Source of the DNA: Candidatus Margulisiibacteriota bacterium
Lineage (GTDB): Bacteria; Margulisbacteria; WOR-1; JAKLHX01; JBAZKV01
Assembly (NCBI GenBank): GCA_041650635.1
Contig: JBAZKV010000004.1
Location: forward strand, 31,566-95,565
Length of the DNA stretch: 64,000 nt
Reading direction: 5' to 3'
Shown: piece by piece, positions 50,129-59,172 of the stretch
How the letters are laid out: the number at the start of each line of letters is the position of its first letter
Position numbering within the stretch: position 1 is the stretch's first letter
Translations under genes and position numbers: made by a program
Notes under the pieces: model-generated
Told to the model about the DNA's origin: nothing
Database searches by the model: none
What the model saw: only the letters and a program-made list of their open reading frames with translations

Positions 50129-50404
50129 ATGTGGTTCAATATCTTTGTGATCCTGACGGTATCTTTGGGTGTAACGGCTTTTGCCGTTGCCAACTCAACT
50201 CCCGTTAGCGTTAATCTGATCTTCTGGCAGAGCCGGCAGATGTCTCTTTCCATAGTCATACTTGTTTCAGTTCTCACGGGTTTTTCCTTTGCAGGGCTTT
50301 TGGCGCTTTACCAGAAGATAAAAGACCTGCTGAAGATGGCGGACCTGGAAGCAAAGTTAAGGAGAGCCCAGCAACAGAACAACGAAAAAGAGGCTGCCGG
50401 CTAG
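50129..50404 (+). CDS. LapA-domain (DUF1049) small membrane protein
   Basis: A 91-aa inner-membrane protein with two helices (residues 1-20 and 38-60) and a charged coiled tail (MADLEAKLRRAQQQNNEKEAAG). The segment FAVANSTPVSVNLIFWQ between the helices is the LapA/DUF1049 signature. In Escherichia coli LapA helps regulate lipopolysaccharide synthesis. Cotranscribed with ruvB. Confidence 0.85.
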   Translation: MWFNIFVILTVSLGVTAFAVANSTPVSVNLIFWQSRQMSLSIVILVSVLTGFSFAGLLALYQKIKDLLKMADLEAKLRRAQQQNNEKEAAG

Positions 50405-50446
50405 GCTTTCTTCCCTCCAAAATATATCAGTATTCCTGTTCATAGG

Positions 50447-50455
50447 TGATATAAT
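50447..50455 (+). promoter_or_regulatory. Extended -10 promoter of the tamB-like gene
   Basis: TGaTATAAT ends 8 nt before ATG 50464, which predicts a nearly leaderless transcript. Confidence 0.6.
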
Positions 50456-50463
50456 TTTCTAAA

Positions 50464-53400
50464 ATGGGATATTATGTCAAAAGAACAACGGCGGTCTTTG
50501 CGATGCTGTCAATATATCTCCTCGTCAGCGGGTTCTCGCTTTTTACCAAAGAAACACCCGTCCATGTTTTTATTAAGGACGAAATAATAAGACAGTCCTC
50601 TGCCATGCTGGGCAGAAAGGTCTATGTTGGCAGGGCCTATGGAGGGCTGCTGAATTCCGTAACCCTGGAAGACATAAGGGTCCCGGGCGATGGCTTGGCA
50701 AATAGCAGGGATATCATCAGGATCAAGAAAGCGGTGGTCAAATATAATCTGATGAAAGCCGCTTTTGCCAGGGATGTAATACCTTCCATTTACAGGATCG
50801 ATATATCAGGCCCGGAAGTCTTACTTGAGAGGGACAAAAATGGCATTTGGAACCTTGCAAGACTTGCGGCAGGGGAGAAAGGCGGCGGAGCCCCGCCGGT
50901 CTTCAGGTCAAGGATCCAAATTAATAACGGGACCCTGGATTATCTTGATTCTTTAGGTTACGGGCAGCCTCTTGCAAAACCGTTCAGGCAGGTCTTTACA
51001 GAAGTTTCCGCCTATTTTGACCTGCGAAAGAAAGATGTGATCGCCTTCAATGCTTCCGGCGTGTCGGGGAAAGCTCAGGCAAGGGCGCAGGGAAAGGTCA
51101 ATCTTGCTTTCAAACAAAAAGGTCTCGGGGAAACGGTCAAGGCGCAGGTCAAGGTAAAGGCAGCAAAACTTCCCCTGCGCGATTGGATCCTTCTTATCGG
51201 CATCCCCGGCCTGATTTCACTTGACCTTGACGGCTTTGCAGATGTTGACCTCTCGACTTCAACGCCTCCTTCGGCTTTTGTCCAGGGAGAGGTCCGCATC
51301 GCCGGAGGAAAGATCTACGGAAGAGAGTTTGGCGGAGGAATAAAGGTTGACCTGAAGGACGGCAGGACAAAGCTTGATCTGGACCGGGCGGTCTTTTGCG
51401 GAGGGAGAATAAGAGGCGGGGCTGTTTTTGACCTTAACAGAAAAGGGATAGCCTTAAAGTCCGATATCAGGACCTATGGAACAGACCTTTCTATGCTGGC
51501 TGCCGGCGCTTCCGGAAGGGCCACTGCAGCGATAAGCATGGAAGGCATTATGACAGATCTTGGCATACAGGCGAACTTTGATCTTGCCGGCGCGGACTTT
51601 GACGGTATCAGACCTGAAAAAATATCACTTTCCGGAAGACTGAAGGAGGATTCGCTGGCAGTTGATTACTTTGCGGCATCAAACAAGAAAAGCAAAGTTG
51701 AGCTGACGGGTCTTTTAAGGAATGTGTCCGGAGCAGGCTTTATCTTAGAACCCTTTGCCAGCATCGACCTTTCGGGGCAGATGGAGCTCAGCGGCGAAAA
51801 GATATTCGGACAAAGCATACGGTCCGCCAGAGGTTCTTTTGCTGTTGAAAAGGGGTCCCTTTTCCTTAATCAGATCTCCGTTATATCCGGAGCATCGGAC
51901 CTTACGGTTTCGGGAAAGTTTGGCCCGGGCAGGGAGACCGATATCGCCCTTCATTCCAGAGCTTTTGATATGGAAGACCTGTCTTTCCTGAAAAGGCATC
52001 TGCCAAAGGACCTTGGGGCGGTAACGGGACGGGGCTCCCTTGAGGCAAGGATCTCGGGAATGTCTCCAAAGAGCTTTGGACGGGACTTTTTTAAGAACAT
52101 CGAAGCTTACAGCGGATTTGCGGTTTTCAGGGCAGAAAAAATAGGGCTCGCCCGTCAGGAGATAGAAAGCGCCTCGGCCGCCATTAGCCTGGAAAGAGGC
52201 AGGATAAAGATCAATTCAACTCAGGTCAGGACAAGGAATTCTTCCGTCAGTTTTGAAGGAGAGGCTGATCGAAGGGGTCTGGACCTTTCCGCAAAAGGGG
52301 TCCTTGAGCTTGCCGATCTTAGGCCGATCACGCAAAAATATGCCAGGATACTCGGGCGCATTTCTTTTTCTGCCAGAGCAAAAGGGCCGCTGCAAAAACC
52401 TCATTTAAGCTCCGCCTTTATTGCCGATCGGCCCTCGTACAATGATATAAAGATCGACCGGCTTTCGGGAAATGTTTTTTATGAAGGAGGCCGTTTTGGC
52501 ACCGAAAAGGACCTTGAGCTTGCCCAGTCCGGGGAAACCTATCAGATATCCGCATTTGCAGACCTTTCAGGTCCCGATCCGGAGTTTAAAGGAAGACTGT
52601 ACACGACCAGAGGCGGGCTTGGTTCGGCAGTGTCCATGGCAGACATGGCCTATGTCGAACTGATAGAAAGAAAAGGGCTGGCCGCCGACAATCCGACAGT
52701 AAGGATCCGCAGGGAAAGGCTGGAGCTTCCCAAACTGTTCAATTACAGGACACAGGAAGGGTTTAAACTGTATTCCGATAAAAATTCTTATCTTGCCGCT
52801 TGGGCGGCCTCGGTAAAAGGCGCTGAGGTTTCGGGAAAGGATGCCGGATATCTTCTGGGACAGGCGCAGGGAGCTTTGGGCGCAGATATTACTTTTGAAC
52901 TAAAAGGCGGCCGCGCCAGGGCTGCGGCCGGGGTCAAGGTGTCGGAAGGAAGGATAGGCTCATACGGCTTTGACGGCATCGAGTTGTCGGTTTCTTTTGA
53001 CGGGGACAGGATAACACTTCACATGCTTTTGCTGGAAAAAGGCCGAGGAAGTCTCTCGGCATCCGGCAAAGCCGACATCTTAGGCGAAACGGACATATCT
53101 GCCTCAATAAACAAACTCGAGTTAAGCGGTATCGAAACGGTGATAGGCGCCGGGTTTCCCATAGAGGGATCGCTGAGCGGTTCTTTAAAGGCTTATGGAA
53201 AAACTTCCTATCCTTTGGCAGCGGCCGAACTATCGCTTTCGGATGCCGGCTTCGGAGGGCTTGCGCTAAAGGAGGCGCTCGGTAGTTTTGCCATATCAAA
53301 AGACCTGTTAGAGATAAAGAGCCTCGAAATAGGCTCCGGCAAACAGGCGACAATGATAAAAGGCTCTCTTCCTTTTAACAGGAAGAGCGACATAGACCTT

Positions 53401-55008
53401 AAGGTGAAACTGAGCGGGGAAAGCACCGGACTTATCGCCTCTTTCATCAAAGGCGCTTCCTGGGGCGGAGGCTCGGGGTCCGTTGAAGTTTCGGTTTCGG
53501 GAAAGATAAGCTATCCCAGGGTCAACGGCAGGATAGTCCTTGATGATGCGGTCATAAACATGGACGGCATAAGGTCCACGCTGTACGGCCTTGACGCGGA
53601 GTTAACGGCCGACAACAATCTTTTTAAGGTAAAAAAATTCCTGGGCATCATCCAGGGGGATATCACCAAGGGAGAGGCTTCCCCCTTTTCCTTTGCCGGA
53701 TCGGCGGATCTTAGGAACACTTTCAAAGGGGCGCCTCATGCGGATGTTGCGCTTGTAATGGCGGACAGCGATGTCAATTTTACTCTGCCGGGACTGTATT
53801 CGGGAGGCATAAAGATCGAGGGCGCAGGCCTTAAGGGAAGGGTCTATTTTGCCCGCGGCGAGGCATATAAGAACAAAGCCCTTCTAAAAGGCAGGGTCCT
53901 TTTGCACGACGGGTCCCTGTTCCTTCCCGGCGGCTCATCGCAGGACCAGCCGTCATTTTCGCCGATAGGACTTCAGCTCGTATTGGGTATGGCAAAGAAC
54001 GTGAGCATACTGCAGGGACAGGACGACAGGCTTATCTCTACGGAGATGACCAAGCTCAATGCCCAGATAGAAGCTGACGGGCTTATTGTAAAAGGCGATA
54101 TCTTTTCCCCTGTCATAGAAGGGGATGTTCGGATAAAAAGCGGCAGCCTGAACATACTCGGCAGGGACTTTGAGGTCCTTTCCAAACTTGATCAGGAAAA
54201 ATACTTTGCGTCAAACCCGGGCATGGTGCAGGACAACACCGCCGCCTTTTTAGGCACAGAGAATTACGGCGCCGTCCCCGTGATAAACGCCACCGCGCTA
54301 AGCGAGGTCTATGAAGTAAAAGAAGATACGGCCTCATATCTGTCGGGAACAAGCGCCCCTAAAACCTCAAAGCAAAAGGTCTATATAATCACGCGGGTCT
54401 CCGGCATGCCCGGGGTGATAGAAAGAGGCAAGGCCCTGTCGATAAACTTCTATCCTTTTATCGAGGATACAACTAAGGCCCCGGCCCAGTTTACTGCAGC
54501 TCCTTATGATGAGAACAGGGTAAGGATAATGCTTCTGCCTGATTTTGTTAAGGATACTCTGGGCTTTTCCAAGGGTACAGGCGCCGAATTTGATGCCAAC
54601 GCGGTGCTCGTCAACTATATAAACACCAGGCTGGACACTATGATCTCTAAAACCGTGAGCAGCAGGATAGAAAGAGCCCTGGGGCTGGAGAGCTTTACCG
54701 TTTCATATAACTTTGGCAGGGACCTTGAAAGACTTCTTCCCACAAGGGGAGGAGGAATGGCCTATGCCGAAAAACCGCAGCTGGGTATCGGCTTTGCCAA
54801 GAACCTCTTTGACAGATTCTATATCCAGATGCGCTACTCGCAGACCATACAGCAGATCGATGTGCTCAACCCGACCTCTTTGAACTATCAGCTGACCTAT
54901 AAGCTGAGCCCGTTCTGGGCTCTTGTGTATTACAGAGAGCCGATGACTTTTCAGGAACAGCGCAGCGATTACTACAAGGCAGTTATACAGGCGCTGTACC
55001 GGCTGTAG
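50464..55008 (+). CDS. tamB: TamB-like translocation and assembly module protein
   Basis: Very large envelope protein, 1514 aa. An N-terminal signal anchor (about residues 8-26, VFAMLSIYLLVSGFSLF) is followed by an AsmA/TamB-type start (VLLERDKNGIWNLARL). Then come more than a thousand residues of beta-strand repeats with alternating hydrophobic positions, which form a groove for lipid or protein transport. The C-terminal 450 residues match the DUF490 domain, with GSLNILGRDFEVL, VIERGKALSINFYPF-like and YNFGRDLERLLP. It is followed 42 bp later by an Omp85 protein, the classic TamB-TamA/BamA pairing. Confidence 0.9.
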   Translation: MGYYVKRTTAVFAMLSIYLLVSGFSLFTKETPVHVFIKDEIIRQSSAMLGRKVYVGRAYGGLLNSVTLEDIRVPGDGLANSRDIIRIKKAVVKYNLMKAAFARDVIPSIYRIDISGPEVLLERDKNGIWNLARLAAGEKGGGAPPVFRSRIQINNGTLDYLDSLGYGQPLAKPFRQVFTEVSAYFDLRKKDVIAFNASGVSGKAQARAQGKVNLAFKQKGLGETVKAQVKVKAAKLPLRDWILLIGIPGLISLDLDGFADVDLSTSTPPSAFVQGEVRIAGGKIYGREFGGGIKVDLKDGRTKLDLDRAVFCGGRIRGGAVFDLNRKGIALKSDIRTYGTDLSMLAAGASGRATAAISMEGIMTDLGIQANFDLAGADFDGIRPEKISLSGRLKEDSLAVDYFAASNKKSKVELTGLLRNVSGAGFILEPFASIDLSGQMELSGEKIFGQSIRSARGSFAVEKGSLFLNQISVISGASDLTVSGKFGPGRETDIALHSRAFDMEDLSFLKRHLPKDLGAVTGRGSLEARISGMSPKSFGRDFFKNIEAYSGFAVFRAEKIGLARQEIESASAAISLERGRIKINSTQVRTRNSSVSFEGEADRRGLDLSAKGVLELADLRPITQKYARILGRISFSARAKGPLQKPHLSSAFIADRPSYNDIKIDRLSGNVFYEGGRFGTEKDLELAQSGETYQISAFADLSGPDPEFKGRLYTTRGGLGSAVSMADMAYVELIERKGLAADNPTVRIRRERLELPKLFNYRTQEGFKLYSDKNSYLAAWAASVKGAEVSGKDAGYLLGQAQGALGADITFELKGGRARAAAGVKVSEGRIGSYGFDGIELSVSFDGDRITLHMLLLEKGRGSLSASGKADILGETDISASINKLELSGIETVIGAGFPIEGSLSGSLKAYGKTSYPLAAAELSLSDAGFGGLALKEALGSFAISKDLLEIKSLEIGSGKQATMIKGSLPFNRKSDIDLKVKLSGESTGLIASFIKGASWGGGSGSVEVSVSGKISYPRVNGRIVLDDAVINMDGIRSTLYGLDAELTADNNLFKVKKFLGIIQGDITKGEASPFSFAGSADLRNTFKGAPHADVALVMADSDVNFTLPGLYSGGIKIEGAGLKGRVYFARGEAYKNKALLKGRVLLHDGSLFLPGGSSQDQPSFSPIGLQLVLGMAKNVSILQGQDDRLISTEMTKLNAQIEADGLIVKGDIFSPVIEGDVRIKSGSLNILGRDFEVLSKLDQEKYFASNPGMVQDNTAAFLGTENYGAVPVINATALSEVYEVKEDTASYLSGTSAPKTSKQKVYIITRVSGMPGVIERGKALSINFYPFIEDTTKAPAQFTAAPYDENRVRIMLLPDFVKDTLGFSKGTGAEFDANAVLVNYINTRLDTMISKTVSSRIERALGLESFTVSYNFGRDLERLLPTRGGGMAYAEKPQLGIGFAKNLFDRFYIQMRYSQTIQQIDVLNPTSLNYQLTYKLSPFWALVYYREPMTFQEQRSDYYKAVIQALYRL

Positions 55009-55034
55009 CCGTTGTACGGCCCGGTTTTATGGGG

Positions 55035-55040
55035 TAAAAT
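55035..55040 (+). promoter_or_regulatory. -10-like box of the bamA gene
   Basis: TAAAAT, 10 nt before ATG 55051. The gene may also be read from the tamB transcript, so support is modest. Confidence 0.4.
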
Positions 55041-55050
55041 GGGTGGGTAA

Positions 55051-56802
55051 ATGATAAAAAAAGCGTTCGCGGTAGCGTTCATCGTTTGTCTGTGCCAGGC
55101 AGGCAATGCCGAGCTTGAATTCAAGCTGGATACTTCCATAAAAGAATCCTTGAAAGACATCAAGGTTTTGCCGGCGGTCAGGCAGAAGCCATCGGTCCTT
55201 CCCTCAACAATTTCCGGCATCGATATAAAAGGCAACAACAGGATATCTTCGGACAGGATACTGGAGGCCGTAAAAAGCAGGATAGGGGACAGTCTTTCAC
55301 AGGAAAAAGTCGCTATGGACATAAAAGCCATTTCTTCCCTGGGGCTGTTCGAAGATGTGCGCTCGGATTTTATTAAAGAAAAGGCCGGGACGCGGCTCGT
55401 GTTCACGATCAAAGAGAACCCGGTAATAAAGGACATAACCTTTGAAGGGACAACGGTCTATAAAAAGGAACAGCTTACCTCTGTTATGGTCTCAAAACAG
55501 GGGCAGATGCTTAACTTTAAGAACGTTCAGGAGGACATAAAGGCTATAGAAGAACTGTACCACAAGGACGGCTACATCCTTCAGAGAGTGGTGGATGTGG
55601 TAACCGACCCCAAGACCGGCGTACTCAAGGTGAAGATGGTTGAGGGCGTTGTGGAGGCAATTGCCATTGACGGAAATGATGTGACAAGAGAGTATGTCAT
55701 AACAAGAGAGCTGCGCACAAAGCCCGGAACAGTTCTGAACGAAAAAGTCCTTTCGAAGGACCTTAGAAGGGTCTTTAATCTTGGCTTCTTTTCCAATGTG
55801 ACCCCCAATTTTGACGCCGGCAGCGAGGCTGATAAAGTGATACTGATACTCAATGTCAAGGAATCCAAGACCAACACAATAAACTTTGGCGGAGGCTACG
55901 GGGAGAGGGAAGGCTGGTTCGGATTTGTTGACCTTGCCGCAGAGAACCTTTTTGGCACCGGTCAGGGGGCGATGCTGAGGGGACAGGCCGGACAAACGCA
56001 GTCCACCTACCAGTTGAGGTACACCTATCCGTGGCTGTTCCCGGAAAAGCTGGGAGAAAGGGTCTCTTTTACTGTTAGAAGATGGCTGACGGAAGGTAAA
56101 AATGTCTATCTTCTGGAGACCCCGGAAAGGGAAGGAAGATATAACGGCTGGGACTTTTCTTTGAGCAAACCGCTGAATGACGAATGGAATGCGTCGGTCA
56201 CGGTAGGCACCGAAAGGGTGACCCCGACGGGAACCGCCACCTTTGAACCCTATGACCAGACCACCGTTGCGCTGTCCGCGGCATTTGACACCAGGGACAA
56301 CTGGATGAACCCCACTACCGGGAAGTATTATGTCTTTGCCTACAAACAGGGCTGGAAGTACGCATCCGTCCAGACAGATTTCGGAAAAGCCTCCGTGGAC
56401 TTTAACCAGTTCCTAAAACTTGCGGAAAACCATGTCCTGGCAGGGCATCTGGGCGGCGGATTGGGAGTTGGGGATGTGCCCGTCGGAGAGATCTACTATG
56501 TGGGCGGCGCCAACACCGTCAGAGGCTATGAGCCTTCACAGGCAAAGATCGGGAAAAGAAAAGTGCTTTTGAACATAGAATACAGGCTGACCTTCAACGA
56601 CATGTTCCAGGGTGTCCTGTTCTTTGATTCAGGGGATGCCTGGAACGACGGCGGCTTTGTCCCGTCCAATTTCATCTCCGGCAAGGGGTTCGGCATCAGG
56701 CTTAACACCCCGATGGGGCCCATCAGATTGGATTACGGCATAGGGGACCACAGGACCTTTGGCGAGGGAGTCCTGCATTTTTCGATCGGCCATGCGTTTT
56801 GA
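55051..56802 (+). CDS. bamA: Omp85 family outer-membrane assembly protein (BamA/TamA)
   Basis: Outer-membrane barrel that inserts other barrel proteins, 583 aa. A signal peptide covers residues 1-19 (AVAFIVCLCQAGNA). About three POTRA domains fill residues 45-270, with GIDIKGNNRISSDRIL, ITFEGTTVYKKEQL and IAIDGNDVTREYVI as their first strands. The barrel follows, with the lid motif VRGYEPSQ, and ends in the usual aromatic HAF. Three POTRAs instead of five is the cyanobacterial-type arrangement. The stop overlaps rsmG. Confidence 0.93.
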   Translation: MIKKAFAVAFIVCLCQAGNAELEFKLDTSIKESLKDIKVLPAVRQKPSVLPSTISGIDIKGNNRISSDRILEAVKSRIGDSLSQEKVAMDIKAISSLGLFEDVRSDFIKEKAGTRLVFTIKENPVIKDITFEGTTVYKKEQLTSVMVSKQGQMLNFKNVQEDIKAIEELYHKDGYILQRVVDVVTDPKTGVLKVKMVEGVVEAIAIDGNDVTREYVITRELRTKPGTVLNEKVLSKDLRRVFNLGFFSNVTPNFDAGSEADKVILILNVKESKTNTINFGGGYGEREGWFGFVDLAAENLFGTGQGAMLRGQAGQTQSTYQLRYTYPWLFPEKLGERVSFTVRRWLTEGKNVYLLETPEREGRYNGWDFSLSKPLNDEWNASVTVGTERVTPTGTATFEPYDQTTVALSAAFDTRDNWMNPTTGKYYVFAYKQGWKYASVQTDFGKASVDFNQFLKLAENHVLAGHLGGGLGVGDVPVGEIYYVGGANTVRGYEPSQAKIGKRKVLLNIEYRLTFNDMFQGVLFFDSGDAWNDGGFVPSNFISGKGFGIRLNTPMGPIRLDYGIGDHRTFGEGVLHFSIGHAF

Positions 56803-57430
56803 CCTCTTTGCAGAACAGCTTCTTGAATGGAACAAGAAATTCAATCTGACCTCTATAATTGAACCCGAGGATATCAGAATAAAGCATTTTGAGGACTCAC
56901 TGGCACTTTCAAAGGCCTTTGATTTTTCCAGCGGATCGCCTAAGGTCATAGACATAGGTTCCGGGGCGGGATTCCCAGGGCTGCCTCTCAAGATGGCATT
57001 TCCCAATATCATACTTACTCTTTTGGAAGCGACAAAGAAGAAGACAGAGTTCTTGAAGCATGCGTCCGCTGTTCTGGGACTGGACAATGTAGAGGTGGTC
57101 TGGGGCAGAGCAGAGGACTATGCAAGGCAAAGACGGGAGATTTTTGATGTTGCGGCCTGCAGGGCTCTGGGTCCTTTGAGGACAGCCGTTGAACTCTGCC
57201 TGCCGTTCGTGAGGCCCGGCGGAGTATTTCTTGCAATGAAAGGGCCCTGCGCACAGCAGGAGATAAAGGAAGCGCAAAAGGCGATTAAACTGCTTGGCGG
57301 CAGCATCAAAGAGGTCATATCGTACCGGATAAAAGACAATGACAGAGCGATAATAGCCATAAAAAAGACGGGCAAAACTCCGGAGAGATATCCCAGGAGA
57401 GCGGGCATCCCAAAAAAAGACCCGCTGTAA
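56792..57430 (+). CDS. rsmG: 16S rRNA (guanine-N7) methyltransferase RsmG
   Basis: Methylates G527 of 16S rRNA, 212 aa. It has WNKKFNLTSI near the start, the SAM loop IDIGSGAGFPGLPLKM near residue 56, VWGRAEDYA near 100, and ACRALGPLRTAVELCLPFV near 120. ATG 56792 fits the family and overlaps the bamA stop by 11 bp. A longer frame from 56759 is less likely. It sits just before parAB, the common neighbourhood near a chromosome origin. Confidence 0.94.
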   Translation: MRFDLFAEQLLEWNKKFNLTSIIEPEDIRIKHFEDSLALSKAFDFSSGSPKVIDIGSGAGFPGLPLKMAFPNIILTLLEATKKKTEFLKHASAVLGLDNVEVVWGRAEDYARQRREIFDVAACRALGPLRTAVELCLPFVRPGGVFLAMKGPCAQQEIKEAQKAIKLLGGSIKEVISYRIKDNDRAIIAIKKTGKTPERYPRRAGIPKKDPL

Positions 57431-57445
57431 ATAGACTCCTGATTT

Positions 57446-57454
57446 TGTTATAAT
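57446..57454 (+). promoter_or_regulatory. Extended -10 promoter of parAB
   Basis: TGtTATAAT ends 7 nt before ATG 57462. No ribosome site is present; a leaderless mRNA is predicted. Confidence 0.65.
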
Positions 57455-57461
57455 TACAAAA

Positions 57462-58334
57462 ATGTCCAAGATATACTGCATCTGCAACCAAAAAGGCGGC
57501 GTGGGCAAAACGACCACCGCTGTGAACCTTGCGGCTTTTCTTTCGGTAAGAGGCAAGAAGATCCTTCTTGTCGACCTTGACCCGCAGGCCAATGCCACTT
57601 CGGGCCTGGGGCTATCAGGCGAAAAGTTTGAAAGCACAATGTACGATGTCCTCATAGACGGAGCCGAGATGTCAGGCACAATAGTCAAGACCAAGATGGA
57701 GAACCTTGACCTTGCTCCTTCAATTGAAGACCTGGCCGGAGCCGACATAGAACTGGTGGGGGAGATGGCAAGGGAGTTCAAGCTCCGGGAAGCGCTCAAA
57801 AAGATCAGGGGAATGTACGACTTCATAATAATAGACACGCCGCCTTCCCTGTCGCTGCTTACGGTGAACGCCCTTTCCGCGTCGGACGAGGTCATCATTC
57901 CCATACAGACCGAATACTATGCGCTCGAAGGCCTTTCCCAGCTGGTCAAGACGATAGACTTAATAAGGACCAACCTAAACAAAAAGCTAAAGATAGGCGG
58001 GATCGTGCTTACGATGTATGACAGCAGACTGGTCTTAAGCCACCAGGTAAAGGATGAAGTTGAGGAACATTTTGGAGAAGTAGTGTTCAAGACCCCGGTG
58101 CCGAGAAATGTGCGCCTCAGCGAAGCTCCCTCGCACGGAATGCCCATTCTTTATTATGACCCCACCTCTTCCGGTTCCGTAGCCTACGAAGCCCTTGCTG
58201 GAGAGATAATTGAAAAGAACGAGTCCAAAGAAGACCATGCTCAGATGAAACTGGCTCCCGAAGAAGAGGCACCGGCGCAGGAGATCCCCATACAGCAAGG
58301 AGAAGAGATATGCCAGCAGCAAAGCGCGGTCTAG
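57462..58334 (+). CDS. parA: Chromosome partitioning ATPase ParA/Soj
   Basis: Walker-type ATPase that moves ParB-bound origins, 290 aa. The deviant Walker A KGGVGKTTTAVNL is near residue 10, DLDPQANATSGLG near 39, and DTPPSLSLLT near 124. A long acidic C-terminal tail (about residues 248-290) is unusual for Soj. The last 25 bp overlap parB. The rsmG-parA-parB order is typical of origin regions. Confidence 0.95.
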   Translation: MSKIYCICNQKGGVGKTTTAVNLAAFLSVRGKKILLVDLDPQANATSGLGLSGEKFESTMYDVLIDGAEMSGTIVKTKMENLDLAPSIEDLAGADIELVGEMAREFKLREALKKIRGMYDFIIIDTPPSLSLLTVNALSASDEVIIPIQTEYYALEGLSQLVKTIDLIRTNLNKKLKIGGIVLTMYDSRLVLSHQVKDEVEEHFGEVVFKTPVPRNVRLSEAPSHGMPILYYDPTSSGSVAYEALAGEIIEKNESKEDHAQMKLAPEEEAPAQEIPIQQGEEICQQQSAV

Positions 58335-59170
58335 GCAAAGGGCTGGGGGCTCTGATACACGCTGTCCCGGAAGAAGAATCGGAAGAAGTCCTTCCTCTTA
58401 CGGCCGGCAGGACGATAATGAACGTCGATGTCTCAAAAATAGTGCCAAATATCAGGCAGCCGAGAAAGTTCTTTAAGGACAGTGCGATAAGCGAGCTCTC
58501 GCTCTCTATCAAGGAGCAGGGGCTGGCCCAGCCCATTCTGGTGCGCCACAAGGGCGGAAGGTACGAGATAGTTGCAGGGGAAAGGCGCTGGCGGGCGGCA
58601 AAGCTGGCCGGCCTTTCCACTATTCCCGCCATAGTCAAAGATTATTCGGATGTGCAGTCCCTGGAGCTGGCGCTGGTGGAGAACCTCCAGAGGGAGGACC
58701 TCAACCCGATAGAATCCGCGCAGGCCTTTAAGCTGCTCAGCGAGGATTTTAACCTGACCCATGAAGAAATAGCCAAAAAAGTGGGCAAGGACAGATCTAC
58801 CATCTCAAATACTCTGCGCCTTCTTGACCTGCCCAAAGAGATACAGGATTCCATCTTCAGGGGCGAGATAACTGCCGGGCACGCACGGCCTCTTCTTTCT
58901 ATAAAAGGGCGCGACAAACAGATAGAAGCGTGGAAACAGATATTAAAAGGGAACCTTAATGTGAGGGCGGCTGAAGGAAAAGCACAAGGCACAAAGCACA
59001 AGATCCAAAAACATCAAAACAAAGACCCGTATCTGGCGGAATTTTCGGAAAAGTTGACCGAAGAGTTTGGGACAAAGGTTGAAATACACGGCAACGCCAA
59101 AAAAGGAAAGATCCTCATCAATTATTATTCACAGGAAGATCTTGAAAGAATAATGGAAGAGATTGCTTAA
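58310..59170 (+). CDS. parB: Chromosome partitioning protein ParB
   Basis: DNA-binding CTPase that loads at parS sites, 286 aa. It begins KRGLGKGLGALI. The CTP-binding part has IRQPRKFF near residue 44, EIVAGERRWRAAKLAGL near 90 and ENLQREDLNPIE near 124. The helix-turn-helix has THEEIAKKVGKDRSTISNTLRLL, and ITAGHARPLL follows. A lysine-rich linker near residues 225-238 is encoded by a low-complexity stretch. I saw no parS nearby. Confidence 0.95.
   Translation: MPAAKRGLGKGLGALIHAVPEEESEEVLPLTAGRTIMNVDVSKIVPNIRQPRKFFKDSAISELSLSIKEQGLAQPILVRHKGGRYEIVAGERRWRAAKLAGLSTIPAIVKDYSDVQSLELALVENLQREDLNPIESAQAFKLLSEDFNLTHEEIAKKVGKDRSTISNTLRLLDLPKEIQDSIFRGEITAGHARPLLSIKGRDKQIEAWKQILKGNLNVRAAEGKAQGTKHKIQKHQNKDPYLAEFSEKLTEEFGTKVEIHGNAKKGKILINYYSQEDLERIMEEIA
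58981..59025. repeat. Low-complexity A/C-rich stretch in the parB linker
   Basis: AGCACAAGGCACAAAGCACAAGATCC and its continuation form a nearly T-free run with repeated CACAA units. It encodes the basic KHKIQKHQNK linker. It could be a simple-sequence expansion. Confidence 0.45.
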
Positions 59171-59172
59171 AT

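Noticed and set aside
57462..59170. parS site near parAB
   Set aside because: I looked for the TGTTTCACGTGAAACA-type palindrome around parA and parB and saw none; sites may be outside the window.
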